Shown here piece after piece: positions 8,042-17,092 of a DNA stretch of 64,000 nucleotides. The stretch lies in contig CAWCCQ010000009.1 in assembly GCA_963794215.1 (NCBI GenBank), positions 1 through 64,000 on the forward strand, read 5' to 3'. Each line of letters opens with the position of its first letter. Position 1 is the stretch's first letter. The notes below the pieces were generated by a model. The model was not told the origin of the DNA. It was given only the letters and a program-made list of their open reading frames with translations, and searched no databases. This DNA is from DATKRB01 sp963794215. GTDB lineage: Bacteria > Actinomycetota > Acidimicrobiia > Acidimicrobiales > RAAP-2. The translations under genes were made by a program, and so were the position numbers.

Positions 8042-9162
8042 CTACAGCTTGTAGATGCGGGTGACGTTGCCCGAGGCGATCAGCTCGACGTTGTCACGGG
8101 ATAGCTGCTTGAAGTGCTCTTCGAGCACCTCCTGGCTCCGTGGCCAAGTGCTGTCTGGGTGTGGGTAGTCCGTGGCCCACATCAGATTCTCGATACCGAT
8201 TAGGTCAAGGAGCCGGATGCCGGCGAGGTCCTGCTCGAACGTGGCGGCCATGTTGCGGTACCAGTAGAAGCTCGGCTTCTCCTTGATGGCGTGCTCGGGG
8301 AACGTCTCCCATCCGTGGTTGGTGACCATGGTGTCGAGGCGCTCCAGGTAGTAGGGGATCCACCCGATGCCGGCTTCGACGAGCACGACGCGGAGCCCCG
8401 GCCAACGCTCGAGCACCCCGCTCACCGTCCAGTCGGCGACGCACTCGGACATGAAGATCGGTGGCAGCGACTGGATGATCCCCTTGTAGGGTGTCGGGTC
8501 CTCCATCATGACGTCCTGCATGAGGTAGCGCGAAGCGCCCACGTGTTGGCTGATCGGTACCCCGGTGTCGGTGAGCACTTCCCAGAGCGGGTCGTACCGC
8601 GGTCCCAGTAGGGCGGCGCACCGACCTCGCGAGGCAGGAGCGGGATCTGGACCGCCTTGCCGTGTTCGGCGACCACCCGCTCCACCTCCTTGACCGCGAC
8701 CGGGATGTTCTCGACCGGGAGGACGTAGACGGGCATGAGCCGCTTGGGGTCGGTGGATGCCCACTCGATGGCGGCAGAGTTGAGGGCTCTGGTGGCCTCC
8801 ACGCGCTCGGAAGGATCGAGGGAGCCGAACGAGGCGCCGCCGGAGCCGACGTAGAGAATCTCGGCTTCGACGCCGTCGATGTCCATGTCCTCGAGGCGTG
8901 CGGCTGCGTCGTGCTCACCGGCACGGCCAGCGGCGGGCCAGGGTGCGCCCTTGCCCATGTTGGGCGCACCGGTGGCCGCACGGCCCTCCTTCAGCTCTGC
9001 CTGCTTTGCCTTCTGCGGCTTGGCGGCGAGCATCTGAGCCGCGTACGCTGCTTCGGCCGCTTGGGCCTTCTCCCGGAGCTTGGCCGGTAGCTGCGCGTAG
9101 ACCTGCTCCTTCGGAATGGTGACGTGCGAGTCGGCGGAGATAATCCTTTGACGTTGGGCCAT
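8042..9162 (-). pseudogene. Second amidohydrolase-2 family protein, one frameshift
   Basis: ATG 9162 follows AGGAGG at ideal spacing; the product opens IISADSHVTIP, giving the D-x-H metal motif. The C-terminal half has FMSECVADWTVSGVLERWPG, VLVEAGIGWIPYYLERLD and MWATDYPHPDSTWP, the family's closing blocks. The frame breaks near 8599-8605: adding one C to GACCGCGG joins YWDPRYDPLWEVLTD. The reconstructed length is ~373 residues. This is a distinct paralogue of the amidohydrolase at 5411-6646. The gene is divergent from the solute-binding protein, and the two share the palindromic operator at 9222-9236. Confidence 0.83.
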
Positions 9163-9209
9163 GGCTTGCCTCCTGATCGGGCAGGATCGTTGGCCCACCC
9201 CTCAAAGAG

Positions 9210-9236
9210 CATGGTCGATACTTGACAGCCTGTCAA
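9210..9236. promoter_or_regulatory. Shared promoter/operator block, copy 1 (palindrome TTGACAGCCTGTCAA)
   Basis: CATGGTCGATACTTGAC at 9210-9226 is base-for-base identical to 13206-13222. In both places it runs into a six-base inverted repeat with three-base spacer (here TTGACA-GCC-TGTCAA, 9222-9236), and similarity continues for about ten more bases. On the minus strand TTGACA lies 17 bases before CATGCT, a passable -35/-10 pair for the amidohydrolase, so a dimer bound here would block that promoter. It could also affect the divergent solute-binding gene at 9312. Confidence 0.65.
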
Positions 9237-9311
9237 CTGAAGCCTCATGATCGCCTTGCACGGTGCGCCGGTCGCGAATACCAGACGCACTCGGGGGAAA
9301 ACGGGGGGAGC

Positions 9312-10571
9312 ATGCGCGATTCATTCACTCGGTCAGGCGTTGCTGTCGCGGTCACGGCGCTGATTGCTTCGGCGCTGATCGGCCTGGTGTCGACGAGCAG
9401 TTCCTATGCCAGCACTTCAGGAGCTAGTGCTCCGGGAGTCACCAAGACCGCCATCAAGATCGGCATCATCAGCGACTTGACGGGGGCCGCCGCGTCGACC
9501 TTCGCCGACTCCGTGAACGCGATGGAGGCCCGCTTCGAAGAGGCCAACGCCGCCGGGGGTGTGAACGGCCGCAAGATCACCTGGGCGGTGGGCGACACCC
9601 AGTCGTCGCCCACCACGGCGGAGACGGCCGCCAAGGACCTGGTCCAGAGCCAGGGAGTGTTCCTGGTGGCTTCGGTGAGCGCCCTGCTCTTTGGCGGGGC
9701 CCCCTACCTCCAGCAGGCCGGTATTCCGGTGCTGGGCTACGCCGTGGACGGCCCGGAGTGGTTCACCGAGCCCTACACGAACATGTTCTCCTTCTCCGGA
9801 AGCGGAGCGGCCAAGGGACCGGCCTACACCGACGGAGGGTTCTGGAAGTCCATCGGGGCCAGCAAGGTCAGCTTCATCGCCTCCAACACCCCGTCGTCGA
9901 CGAGCGGCATCGGGCCCTTCGAAGCGGCCATGAAGGCCGAGGGGCTCTCGGTGTGTGACAACACCATCGTGCCCTTGGGGGGGGTGAACTTCACTACTTA
10001 TGCCCTGAGCTTCAAGTCCGACGGCTGCGACGCGGCGGAGTGCTCGTGCGTGCTGTCCTCCAGCCTGGCGGTCTCCACCGCCCTCTCCCAAGACGGGGTG
10101 GTCGGCAACAAGGTCCTCTACGGTGCCGGCCCCTCCGACCAGGTCTTTGCCAACTCCGAGGACCTGGCGGCGGCCAAGGACGCGTACTTCGAGGGCACCA
10201 CCTATTCGAACGCTCCGGGGAAAGCCTTCCTAGCCGGCTTGAAGAAATACGACCCCGACTACAAGGGGGGCCTGCCCGACCTCGGCTCGGTGTCGGGCTG
10301 GGAGACCGCCAACGAGGTCATCGAAGGGCTCCAGGTCGCCGGGGAAAACCCCACCCGGGCCTCGCTCATGGCCGGCATGCGCAAGGTGACCAGCTGGACC
10401 GACGACGGCCTAGCTGTTGCGCCGGTCTCGTGGGCCTCCTTCGGGCAGTCGCCCAAGGAAGAGTGCGAGACCTACGTCCGCTTCGTGGACAACAAATACG
10501 TCGACTACCCGAAGAGCGGCAAGCCCTTCTGCGGGAAGCCCATCCCCGGCACGAGCTTCACGGCAGGGTGA
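9312..10571 (+). CDS. ABC transporter solute-binding protein, Leu/Ile/Val (type I periplasmic) family
   Basis: 419 residues. ATG 9312 follows GGGGGGAG. The earlier in-frame GTG/ATG region lacks a ribosome site and would spoil the signal peptide. Residues 1-34 form a Sec signal (R, hydrophobic core ALIASALIGLV, then S-Y-A-S). The mature part opens KIGIISDLTGAAASTF and NAAGGVNGRKI, standard for LivJ/LivK-like proteins (PF13458). It would capture a small acid or amino-acid-like substrate outside the membrane. No LivHMGF permease or ATPase gene lies in the window. A paralogue of nearly equal length is at 57136. The shared operator lies ~75 bases upstream. Confidence 0.9.
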   Translation: MRDSFTRSGVAVAVTALIASALIGLVSTSSSYASTSGASAPGVTKTAIKIGIISDLTGAAASTFADSVNAMEARFEEANAAGGVNGRKITWAVGDTQSSPTTAETAAKDLVQSQGVFLVASVSALLFGGAPYLQQAGIPVLGYAVDGPEWFTEPYTNMFSFSGSGAAKGPAYTDGGFWKSIGASKVSFIASNTPSSTSGIGPFEAAMKAEGLSVCDNTIVPLGGVNFTTYALSFKSDGCDAAECSCVLSSSLAVSTALSQDGVVGNKVLYGAGPSDQVFANSEDLAAAKDAYFEGTTYSNAPGKAFLAGLKKYDPDYKGGLPDLGSVSGWETANEVIEGLQVAGENPTRASLMAGMRKVTSWTDDGLAVAPVSWASFGQSPKEECETYVRFVDNKYVDYPKSGKPFCGKPIPGTSFTAG

Positions 10572-10841
10572 CGGAAGTTGGTGGCCCGACCGTTGGCGCC
10601 ACCTGATCGGAGGGGGGATCCACCACCCGCGACTTGTTCTCGCCTGCTGCGGGGCCGCTGGTCTGCTTGGGAGATCGCGTCGGCGCCGCTCGATCGTAAG
10701 GCCCGCAGGGACATTGGGTCCCTGTTCCCGCCATTGACCCGATGGGTGACGTCCCTTCCTGCTCGATTGAACAAGTTATGAGAGATCTTCGCTAACCGTC
10801 GAGACGACAGATAGCCATCACCACAGTCTCGCTGACGACGA

Positions 10842-13079
10842 TCAGCCGCTGTGCTGGACCGCAACACCGTCGGCAAGGAGGGTGTTGATCGCGTCCCGTT
10901 CCAGGCCGAATTCGGTGAGGCAGGCGATGGTGTGCTCGCCGAGCGCGGGCGGGGCCAGATGGAGTTGGACGTCCTGGTCACCGAAATACCACAATGCGCC
11001 GGGCTGCTCGAGCTTGCCCCACTCGGCGTGCTGATAGCTGGCGACGAGCGCGGCATCACGGTTGGCTGGATCGTCGAAGAACGGATAGCGCTGGCTCTGT
11101 CGCACCCGCTCGGAGGGCACCCCGGCTGCGGCGAGATCGCCGAGCACGTCATCGACCTTGCGGCCCTGGAGCGTCACTGTTCTCAAGGCGGCCAGCTGCT
11201 CGGCCGTTGTCGCGGCGAGGGCGATCCAACCGTCGTCCACCTGCACGATTCGACGGCCTGCGAAAACGCCCGTCTGGAGGGCATCAATGGTCTCGAAGGG
11301 GGCGAGGCAGCCGTCTGCGCGCTTGAAGGTCTCGCTAGCCGTCAGGGCCCCGGCACCGAGCAACGAGCCGTGCACCGCCTGGCCCGCACCGGTGCGGTCT
11401 CGATGGAATAGGGCGAGCAACGTTGCGAGCGCGGAGGACAGTGCACATTGGTGGTCCATGAAACCGAATCGGTGCCACATGGGTGGGTTGTCCTCGCCGG
11501 CACCGAGGAGCTCCCATCCGCACTGGGCTTGGAACAAGTTGGTCGTAGCCCGGCCAGTCGGCCCTCGGGCCCGTCGGACCGTACGAGCTCGTATGACAGA
11601 AGATGACTTTGGGGTTGATCGCCTTCACTGGCTCATAGTCGAGACCCAAGCGGCGCGCGGCCGGCATCCTCAGGTTGTGGTGGACCACGTCGGCCCAGCG
11701 GATGGCCGATTCGAGGGCCGGCCGGGCAGCAGGGGACTTGAGGTCGAGGGCCAACCCACGCTTGCCGCGCTGGCAGCCGGCGAATGGCCAGGCACCGGCA
11801 CGCATGGGGTCACCGTTGGCCGCTTCGAGCTTGACGACATCGGCGCCGAGGTCGGCGAGCATCTGCGGGGCGTATGGTCCAGCGAGGTAGTTGCCCAGGT
11901 CAAGCACCTTCACGCCCTCGAGGGGGAACCGAGTCGGGACGCCCGTGCCGGCCGCGGGCGGCGCAGGGACCCACTCGGCGAGGACCTCGGCGGTGTGGGC
12001 GCCGTGCGCAGGCGCCGCGCTCTTGATGACCTGAGGAGGCGAGACGGTGAGCGGCTTGCCGCTCACCACGATTCGACCCTCGACGGGGTCGTCGAACTCG
12101 ACGACGTAGTCGTTGACGCGGCGCCTGCTCGTCGTCGAAGATCGCACCGAACGGCAGGCAAGGCTGGACCGGGACGTCGTTGGCCCACATCTCCTCGAGC
12201 CACACCTGCCGGGGCTCCGTCCGGAAGCTCGCAACGAGGGCAGCCTGAGGGTTCGTCCAGTCGATCTGCGGGTGGCGAGAGGAGAACGGGACCGGACCTC
12301 GGTCCTGGTAGCCGGCAACCAGTTGCTGCGATCCTGGGCACCTGCAGGGGATTGCCCATCACGTGAATCCACTCGCCGTCGCCGCATTCGTAGATCGTCG
12401 CCTGCGAGCCGCGGCCCTCTTTCGGGAATCCCGCTGCGAGCGCCGGCGACGGGAACTCCGCTCGCGACCAGTGCATCCCCATCGGCACCATCGCTCCTTG
12501 CACCAGGCTCGTGTGGGCCGGCCCCGCTCGGCCGGTGCGTCCACGCGACACCAGGCGGGCGACGATACCGGTGGCTGCGGTGTACACGGCACCCCAACTG
12601 CCGAGCGGGAAGCGGAGGTAGGTGGGTCCCTCCCGGAGCCACGGCAGCTGCTCGTCGAGGATGCCGAGGCGCGCCATGGCCAACCCCTCGTCGACGGGCA
12701 GGTCGGCGTCGGGGTGGTTGGCCGGCCACGACAGCACCGAGGAGACGATCAGCTGTGGATGCCGGCCGGCCAGCGCCACGTCATCGAGTCCGGCAGCCCG
12801 TGCCGCTGCCGGGCCGAGCTCGTGCACGAGCACGTCGGCGCCTGCAAGGAGCGTTTCCAGCTGAGCGCTCCCGGCATCGGTGTCCAGGTCGACGACTGCG
12901 CTGCGCTTGCTGCGGTTCCACGTACGGAACCCGGGAAGTGCTCGATCCGAGCCTGGCGTCGGTCCTTCCACCTTCACTACGTCGGCGCCGACCTCGGCGA
13001 GCAGCATCGTGGCAACCGGGCCGGCGATGCCGGTGGACATATCGACGATCCTGATGCCTTCGAGGATGCCGGCGGCCAT
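10842..13079 (-). pseudogene. Tandem two-domain family III (CaiB/BaiF) CoA transferase, three frameshifts as written
   Basis: Domain 1 starts at ATG 13079 (GGGAGGA site) with GIRIVDMSTGIAGPVATM and GADVVKVEGPTPGSD. Domain 2 repeats the fold with VKVLDLGNYLAGPYAPQM and GADVVKLEAANGDP. Breaks are near 12330, 12120 and 11537. Correcting each by one base gives continuous text (for example FDDEQARVNDYVVEF and YDQLFQAQCGWELL) and a ~745-residue fusion. CaiB-type enzymes move CoA between carboxylic acids. In the segments where the catalytic Asp is expected I read HTSLVQGAMV and HGSLLGAGAL, without an obvious Asp. It may therefore be a racemase-like or non-catalytic member, or my alignment by eye may be off. 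It is preceded by copy 2 of the shared operator. Confidence 0.8.
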
Positions 13080-13205
13080 GATGTCCTCCCTCTGTTCGCA
13101 AGCGCGATTCGTCAACATCTGTGCCCGGGCCGAGCATGGCAGTTGCGATCAACTGCGCTCGAAGGGCGAGCCGAGTCCGTGCCGTCATACCATCGCCCAT
13201 CAGAC

Positions 13206-13232
13206 CATGGTCGATACTTGACGAACCGTCAA
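13206..13232. promoter_or_regulatory. Shared promoter/operator block, copy 2 (palindrome TTGACGAACCGTCAA)
   Basis: The same 17 bases as 9210-9226, then TTGACG-AAC-CGTCAA (13218-13232): the same arms and spacer length but a changed centre, so the repeat symmetry is kept while the sequence differs. On the minus strand TTGACG precedes CATGGT by 17 bases, a possible promoter for the CoA transferase 139 bases downstream. Confidence 0.65.
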
Positions 13233-13832
13233 CTCAAGCTTTCGTCTATTGTATGTCGGTTGACATGGCCCGGTGAACATGCCCGTTGAGGACAACCCGT
13301 CACCGGCGTGCCAGAACCAGAGCCAAGGTAACTTGTGGCGAAGAACAGAACCGGTGCCACACTTCAGAATCGCGTAGAGCCCTGGCAACGAGTGAACCTG
13401 ACTCGCCCTGGGTCTTCGCGCGCCGGCGTCGCGGACGTCGTGACCGGCACGTTTCGCGTCGACGCGGTAGCCGTCACCCGCCGTCTCCAACGTTGAACGC
13501 CTCAGCTGTTCAGCCCCTCCGCCTCGCCGTGGGCCGCCGACCCAGGCCGCCGAAATGCCGCACCTACTTGGTGAGCCGAGGCGAACCTTGTCCACCGTTC
13601 CGTGGCCTTCGCGGCTACTTCCGTCTGCTGATGTCCCAGACCCAGCCTGGAAGGCGTTGAGGCCGGTGCTTCGATCGTTACTTTCATGCCGTGCCTGCGT
13701 CGAAGGTCGATGCAACGGTGCGGCCATAGGATCAGACCCAACTAGACGACCCAATCTCCCGTCGCTCTCCGGCGCGGCCGGCGCAGTGAGAGACCGGGGG
13801 AGGCGATTCGCGGGCGATGCGAGAGGAGTCCC
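13233..13832. other. Gap without a recognisable gene
   Basis: About 600 bases between the CoA transferase operator and the next plus-strand gene. Open frames exist on both strands but are arginine/serine-rich and match no family I recognise. The last ~20 bases hold the GAGAGGAG ribosome site of the gene at 13833. Confidence 0.5.
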
Positions 13833-14132
13833 ATGCCAGAGCCACAACACCTGGATAGTCACCAGCGTGACACCCTCCTCCGGGTTTTTCAGCATCCGAC
13901 GGGTCGCAACATCGAGTGGCACGACCTGCTGACGCTGCTGGAAGGTGTCGGAAGTGTCGAACGCAACGACGACTTGTACCTCGTGCACGTGGGCGACGAG
14001 ACCCAGGTCCTTCGCCGCCCTCCGGACAAGGACGTCGATGTCCAGCAGATCGCCGACCTTCGACGGATCCTGACGATTGCTGGATACGATGCCGTCGTCG
14101 AAGATCTCGAGGCCAAGGGCAAAGAGGTCTGA
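13833..14132 (+). CDS. Small conserved actinobacterial protein of unknown function
   Basis: 99 residues with ATG behind GCGAGAGGAG. The pattern DSHQRDTLLRVFQHPTGRNI, EWHDLLTLLEGVGSVE, YLVHVG and DVQQIADLRRILTIAGY is one I recognise from many actinobacterial genomes as an uncharacterised small protein: an opening helix with F-Q-H-P, a W-x-x-L helix, a short beta pair, then D-V-x-x-I/V-A-D-L-R-R. The shape is reminiscent of small RNA-binding HicA-like folds, but no catalytic His is evident, so I give no function. No operon partner. Confidence 0.75.
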   Translation: MPEPQHLDSHQRDTLLRVFQHPTGRNIEWHDLLTLLEGVGSVERNDDLYLVHVGDETQVLRRPPDKDVDVQQIADLRRILTIAGYDAVVEDLEAKGKEV

Positions 14133-14666
14133 CACAGGCCAACAACGCTCCGGGGATCAGTCAGTATTTGGACCCTTCAGGCTCCGCCGGATTTCGTTCA
14201 GTCCTTGACCGAGAGCCAGAAGGTCGAGGAGCAGCGGCTGACCCCGTCCCTGGACCAGATCGCGGTGATCAGCTCAGTTTCGATCATGAGGGGCGGCGCC
14301 TATTTCGGGGCGATGCGCAGCTCCTGCGGCACGAGCCGGAGGACGAGCAGGTCGGCCGACTTCGCGATCAGATGAGCCTGTCGGCCTGCGGGCGTTGTCG
14401 CCTCAGACCTCAGACTCGCCGAGAGCCGGCCCTCATGACCCCGTTCGGCGACTCCCTCGTCAAACCCAGGTGTGAGCGAGAGGTCCGCGAAGCAACTCTG
14501 CACGGGCCGAGGGCTTCCGAGCGAAGCGAAGCCGAGCCCGTCGTAGACGACGACCGAGTGGGCGCACGCCATCACCCGTGCGATCCTGGTCGGGTGAGCT
14601 TCTTCGACGACGTCCCCGAGCCACGGTCAACCTCCCGAACGACGGCGCCTTGAGCACAAGCCCTGG
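14133..14666. other. Gap without a recognisable gene
   Basis: About 530 bases. A minus-strand frame at 14300-14575 is open but shows no ribosome site or motif. Nothing here can be supported as a gene. Confidence 0.4.
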
Positions 14667-15281
14667 ATGGGGCCACCCCCTGGGTGGGTCGGGGGCTGGG
14701 TCCCCTGGCATGTCGAGATGGCTCGGGACTCGAAGGTCTATGCCGTGCTGATCGAGGTTGTCGCGTATCCCACCGGGGTTGAGTTCTCGATCATGACCCG
14801 CCGTGCACCCGATGCGGCGCGGTCCCAAGACGGTCGGCCGATGGGATTGGCGTTTCGCATGTCTGGTCCTGATGCGCCGAGGTTGGGTATCGGGTACCCG
14901 GACGGTCGAAAAGCTGTCCTTGAGGCGATGCGGGCGCCCTCGCCCTCGGGCGAGGAACCTGACCGGCCGATTCTGATCCTCCGACGAGGCGGAGGTGGAC
15001 GCGACGAGTGGCGCCAAGGGTTCTGGCTCTGGCCTCTCCCGCCACCTGGCCCACTGCTCGTCGTCACGTCCGGTGGGCAGACAGATCCCGGCGAACATTC
15101 GGTTCGTCTTGACGCCGCCGAACTGGTCGCTGCCGCTGAGCGCGCTGAACAGCTCTGGGAAATCGACCCGAATGAACGTTGGCGGGGTGGACAATGGTCG
15201 TCTAGCAGCGGCACGGCCATGCGGATCGAAGCCCCCAGAAACGACCCGCTCGGGAGACCAGAAGAAAGATCGGACGGGTAG
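14667..15281 (+). CDS. Conserved hypothetical protein (actinobacterial PPPGWVGG family)
   Basis: 204 residues. It opens MGPPPGWVGGWVPW, continues YPTGVEFSIMTR, FRMSGPDAPRLGIGYPDGRK, then RGGGGRDEWRQGFWLWPLPP and GPLLVVTSGGQ. It ends with a helix rich in A/E (LDAAELVAAAERAEQLWEID). I recognise this layout (glycine-rich PPGWVGG opening, G-x-x-F-x-D-G-R, GGGG...FWLWPLPP) from uncharacterised actinobacterial cytoplasmic proteins. There is no signal peptide, membrane segment or catalytic motif. It stands alone, 33 bases before the convergent acetyltransferase. Confidence 0.7.
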   Translation: MGPPPGWVGGWVPWHVEMARDSKVYAVLIEVVAYPTGVEFSIMTRRAPDAARSQDGRPMGLAFRMSGPDAPRLGIGYPDGRKAVLEAMRAPSPSGEEPDRPILILRRGGGGRDEWRQGFWLWPLPPPGPLLVVTSGGQTDPGEHSVRLDAAELVAAAERAEQLWEIDPNERWRGGQWSSSSGTAMRIEAPRNDPLGRPEERSDG

Positions 15282-15314
15282 TGCTGCGCGTCGCGCTGAC
15301 TACGCCGACTGCGG

Positions 15315-15851
15315 CTAGCGGGTCAAATCCTTTTGCATGGCGATTCGAGGACCGAGGTCGTCGTCCCCGATGTCCTTCTCGTGCTGCCTGATTGCGGCAA
15401 GACCCTTTGGAGGATTGTCGACCTGCTGGAATCCGAGCTTGGCGTAGAACGGCCCATTCCACGGGACGTCGCGAAACGTGGTCAGGGTGACGGCACTGTG
15501 GCCACGTGTCAGCGCCCACTCGCAGACAGCGTTCATGAGAGCCGTCCCCAGGCCGCGCCGACCGACCGAAGGGTCAACTGAGAGTTGCCAGACATGGGGC
15601 GTGGCGTCGATGAGTCCGACACTGGCGAATCCCACCCATGGGTCTCCACTAACGAGAACGACGCTCGCCTGGGCGAGATGGTCAAAGTCGTCCGGTGGGA
15701 AGGGCCCGATGCCCGCCTCTGCGAAGACCTGCTCGGACGCATCCTGGACCTCTCGGAGACGACCGAACTCCTCCGAGTGCCGCCTTGGCCGGCGCCGAAG
15801 CGGTCCCATCGCCACTACCCGGATCGCCCAAGGTCCTTGCTTGTCTGACAC
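15315..15851 (-). CDS. GNAT family N-acetyltransferase
   Basis: 178 residues from GTG 15851; a slightly later start cannot be excluded. WQLSVDPSVGRRGLGTALMN is motif A, the acetyl-CoA pyrophosphate loop (R-R-G-L-G-T-A). ALTRGHSAVTLTTF and WNGPFYAKLGFQQVD are motif B with the Tyr of the F-Y-x-x-x-G-F block. It transfers an acetyl group from acetyl-CoA to an unknown amine. Convergent with the gene at 14667. Confidence 0.88.
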   Translation of the reverse strand: MSDKQGPWAIRVVAMGPLRRRPRRHSEEFGRLREVQDASEQVFAEAGIGPFPPDDFDHLAQASVVLVSGDPWVGFASVGLIDATPHVWQLSVDPSVGRRGLGTALMNAVCEWALTRGHSAVTLTTFRDVPWNGPFYAKLGFQQVDNPPKGLAAIRQHEKDIGDDDLGPRIAMQKDLTR

Positions 15852-16180
15852 GGATCGAGCCTACCGAGAAGCGTTGTCCCAAACACATACCTGGGATCGT
15901 TCATGGACGGCCGATGGCAGTACGGATTGGCGAGAGCCATTTGTGCGCCACGCCAAGCATTGATCATGAGATTTCGCTCGAGGTGAGGCTGCCGCCGTCG
16001 CCGCCAACTGGCCAGAACGGCGCCTACGTACGTGACCAATAGTCTTGGCTAGCCGTCCCCGACCGAGCCATGTCATGCCCCGGTCGACCAAAGGACGCCG
16101 TTGGGATGGTCCGCAGATGCTCGACCGTGAGGGCGTGCCGAGCCGCTCGCGATATGCGGCCATCCCGGACCGGACGACAA
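15852..16180. other. Gap without a recognisable gene
   Basis: About 330 bases between the acetyltransferase start and the end of the small monooxygenase-like frame. I see no gene, repeat or terminator. Confidence 0.4.
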
Positions 16181-16444
16181 TTAGGCCGATCCGATCGCCT
16201 CGCCGAACTGGAGTGTGTCCAGCCCCATGGGCCATGCCTTGGCGCCTTTAGGAGGTGCGGCAGCCTCGGCCTCGGTTTAGGTCTCAATCACTTCGATCGA
16301 GACCCCGTGGGTGTCGTCGATAGCCACGAAGTATGCGCCGACGAATCCGGGGGTCGCCTTCATGATCGGTACGACCTCCTCGGTGAGACGCCGCCTCGCC
16401 TCGGCCAGGTCCCTGATGTTGATGTGAATCATGGTGGCGTGCAT
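16181..16444 (-). pseudogene. Small antibiotic-biosynthesis-monooxygenase-like (dimeric alpha/beta barrel) protein with an in-frame TAA
   Basis: ATG 16444 follows AAGGAGAT. The product reads MHATMIHINIRDLAEARRR, then TEEVVPIMKATPGFVGAYF and a beta strand GVSIEVIET: one ferredoxin-like unit of the ABM fold. It then meets TAA (16277-16279). Past the stop, the same frame continues TEAEAAAPPKGAKAWPMGLD to a TAA at 16181. That is the composition and length (~86 residues) expected for the rest of the protein. The extra six bases TAAACC inside GAGACC-GAGGCC look like an insertion. As written, a 55-residue protein would be made. Confidence 0.55.
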
Positions 16445-17092
16445 GGCCGATCTCCTTGCGGCGCCGTCGACCTGGATACGTTACTGGCGCCACGCTTTTC
16501 ACCAAGGAGTGATGGTCGCCGCCCGTGGGACACCAACCCCGACAGATTCACGTCGATCAGCCACACTGCCCTCGTTTGGCTACAGGTTGTGACACGAGAG
16601 ACCGCGGCGCAGGTCGCCGTCGAGGCATTGGGGCCCAGAGTCCGACTGTTTCCCAAGGTCTGGCGGCCGCCTCGATCGAGTTCGGTACAGTGTGAACGCC
16701 GCTATGGGGGTTGCGCGGGAACGTGCTGCCAAGGTTCGCGCACGACGGGGACTTGTAAAATGGGTGAGCCCGGTCCAATCCGAGGAGGTCCCCCGATTGG
16801 GGCTATCGGGAACCAGTGTCGCAGGTGTAGCTTCGGCTTAGCACAGAGAGCCGTCCTAGACGTGTTGAGCCACATCCGCTGGCTCGGGAGCGATGCACCA
16901 GACCCCGGCACCGCCCAGTTGCAATGCCGGATAACAGAAGAATCAATAGCTCCCTGCGAGTCTCCGATTTGCGACGGCCCTCAAGATACGGGGCTTGAGA
17001 AAAGCGGCCCCAACTCGTCTGTTGAAGTCGCAAGCATAATGAGCGCGCGCCTGGTCAGCGGCCCTGCTCGGAAGAAGGGGGGAAAGATATTC
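16445..17092. other. Gap without a recognisable gene
   Basis: About 650 bases. A plus-strand frame stays open through it into the DUF4389 gene, but its translation is cysteine- and arginine-rich, matches nothing, and has no ribosome site. I treat it as non-coding. Confidence 0.4.

Noticed and set aside
16070..17038. Long 5' extension of the DUF4389 frame
   Set aside because: No ribosome site, Cys/Arg-rich, overlaps the small minus-strand gene; the family starts near residue 1 of the chosen GTG.
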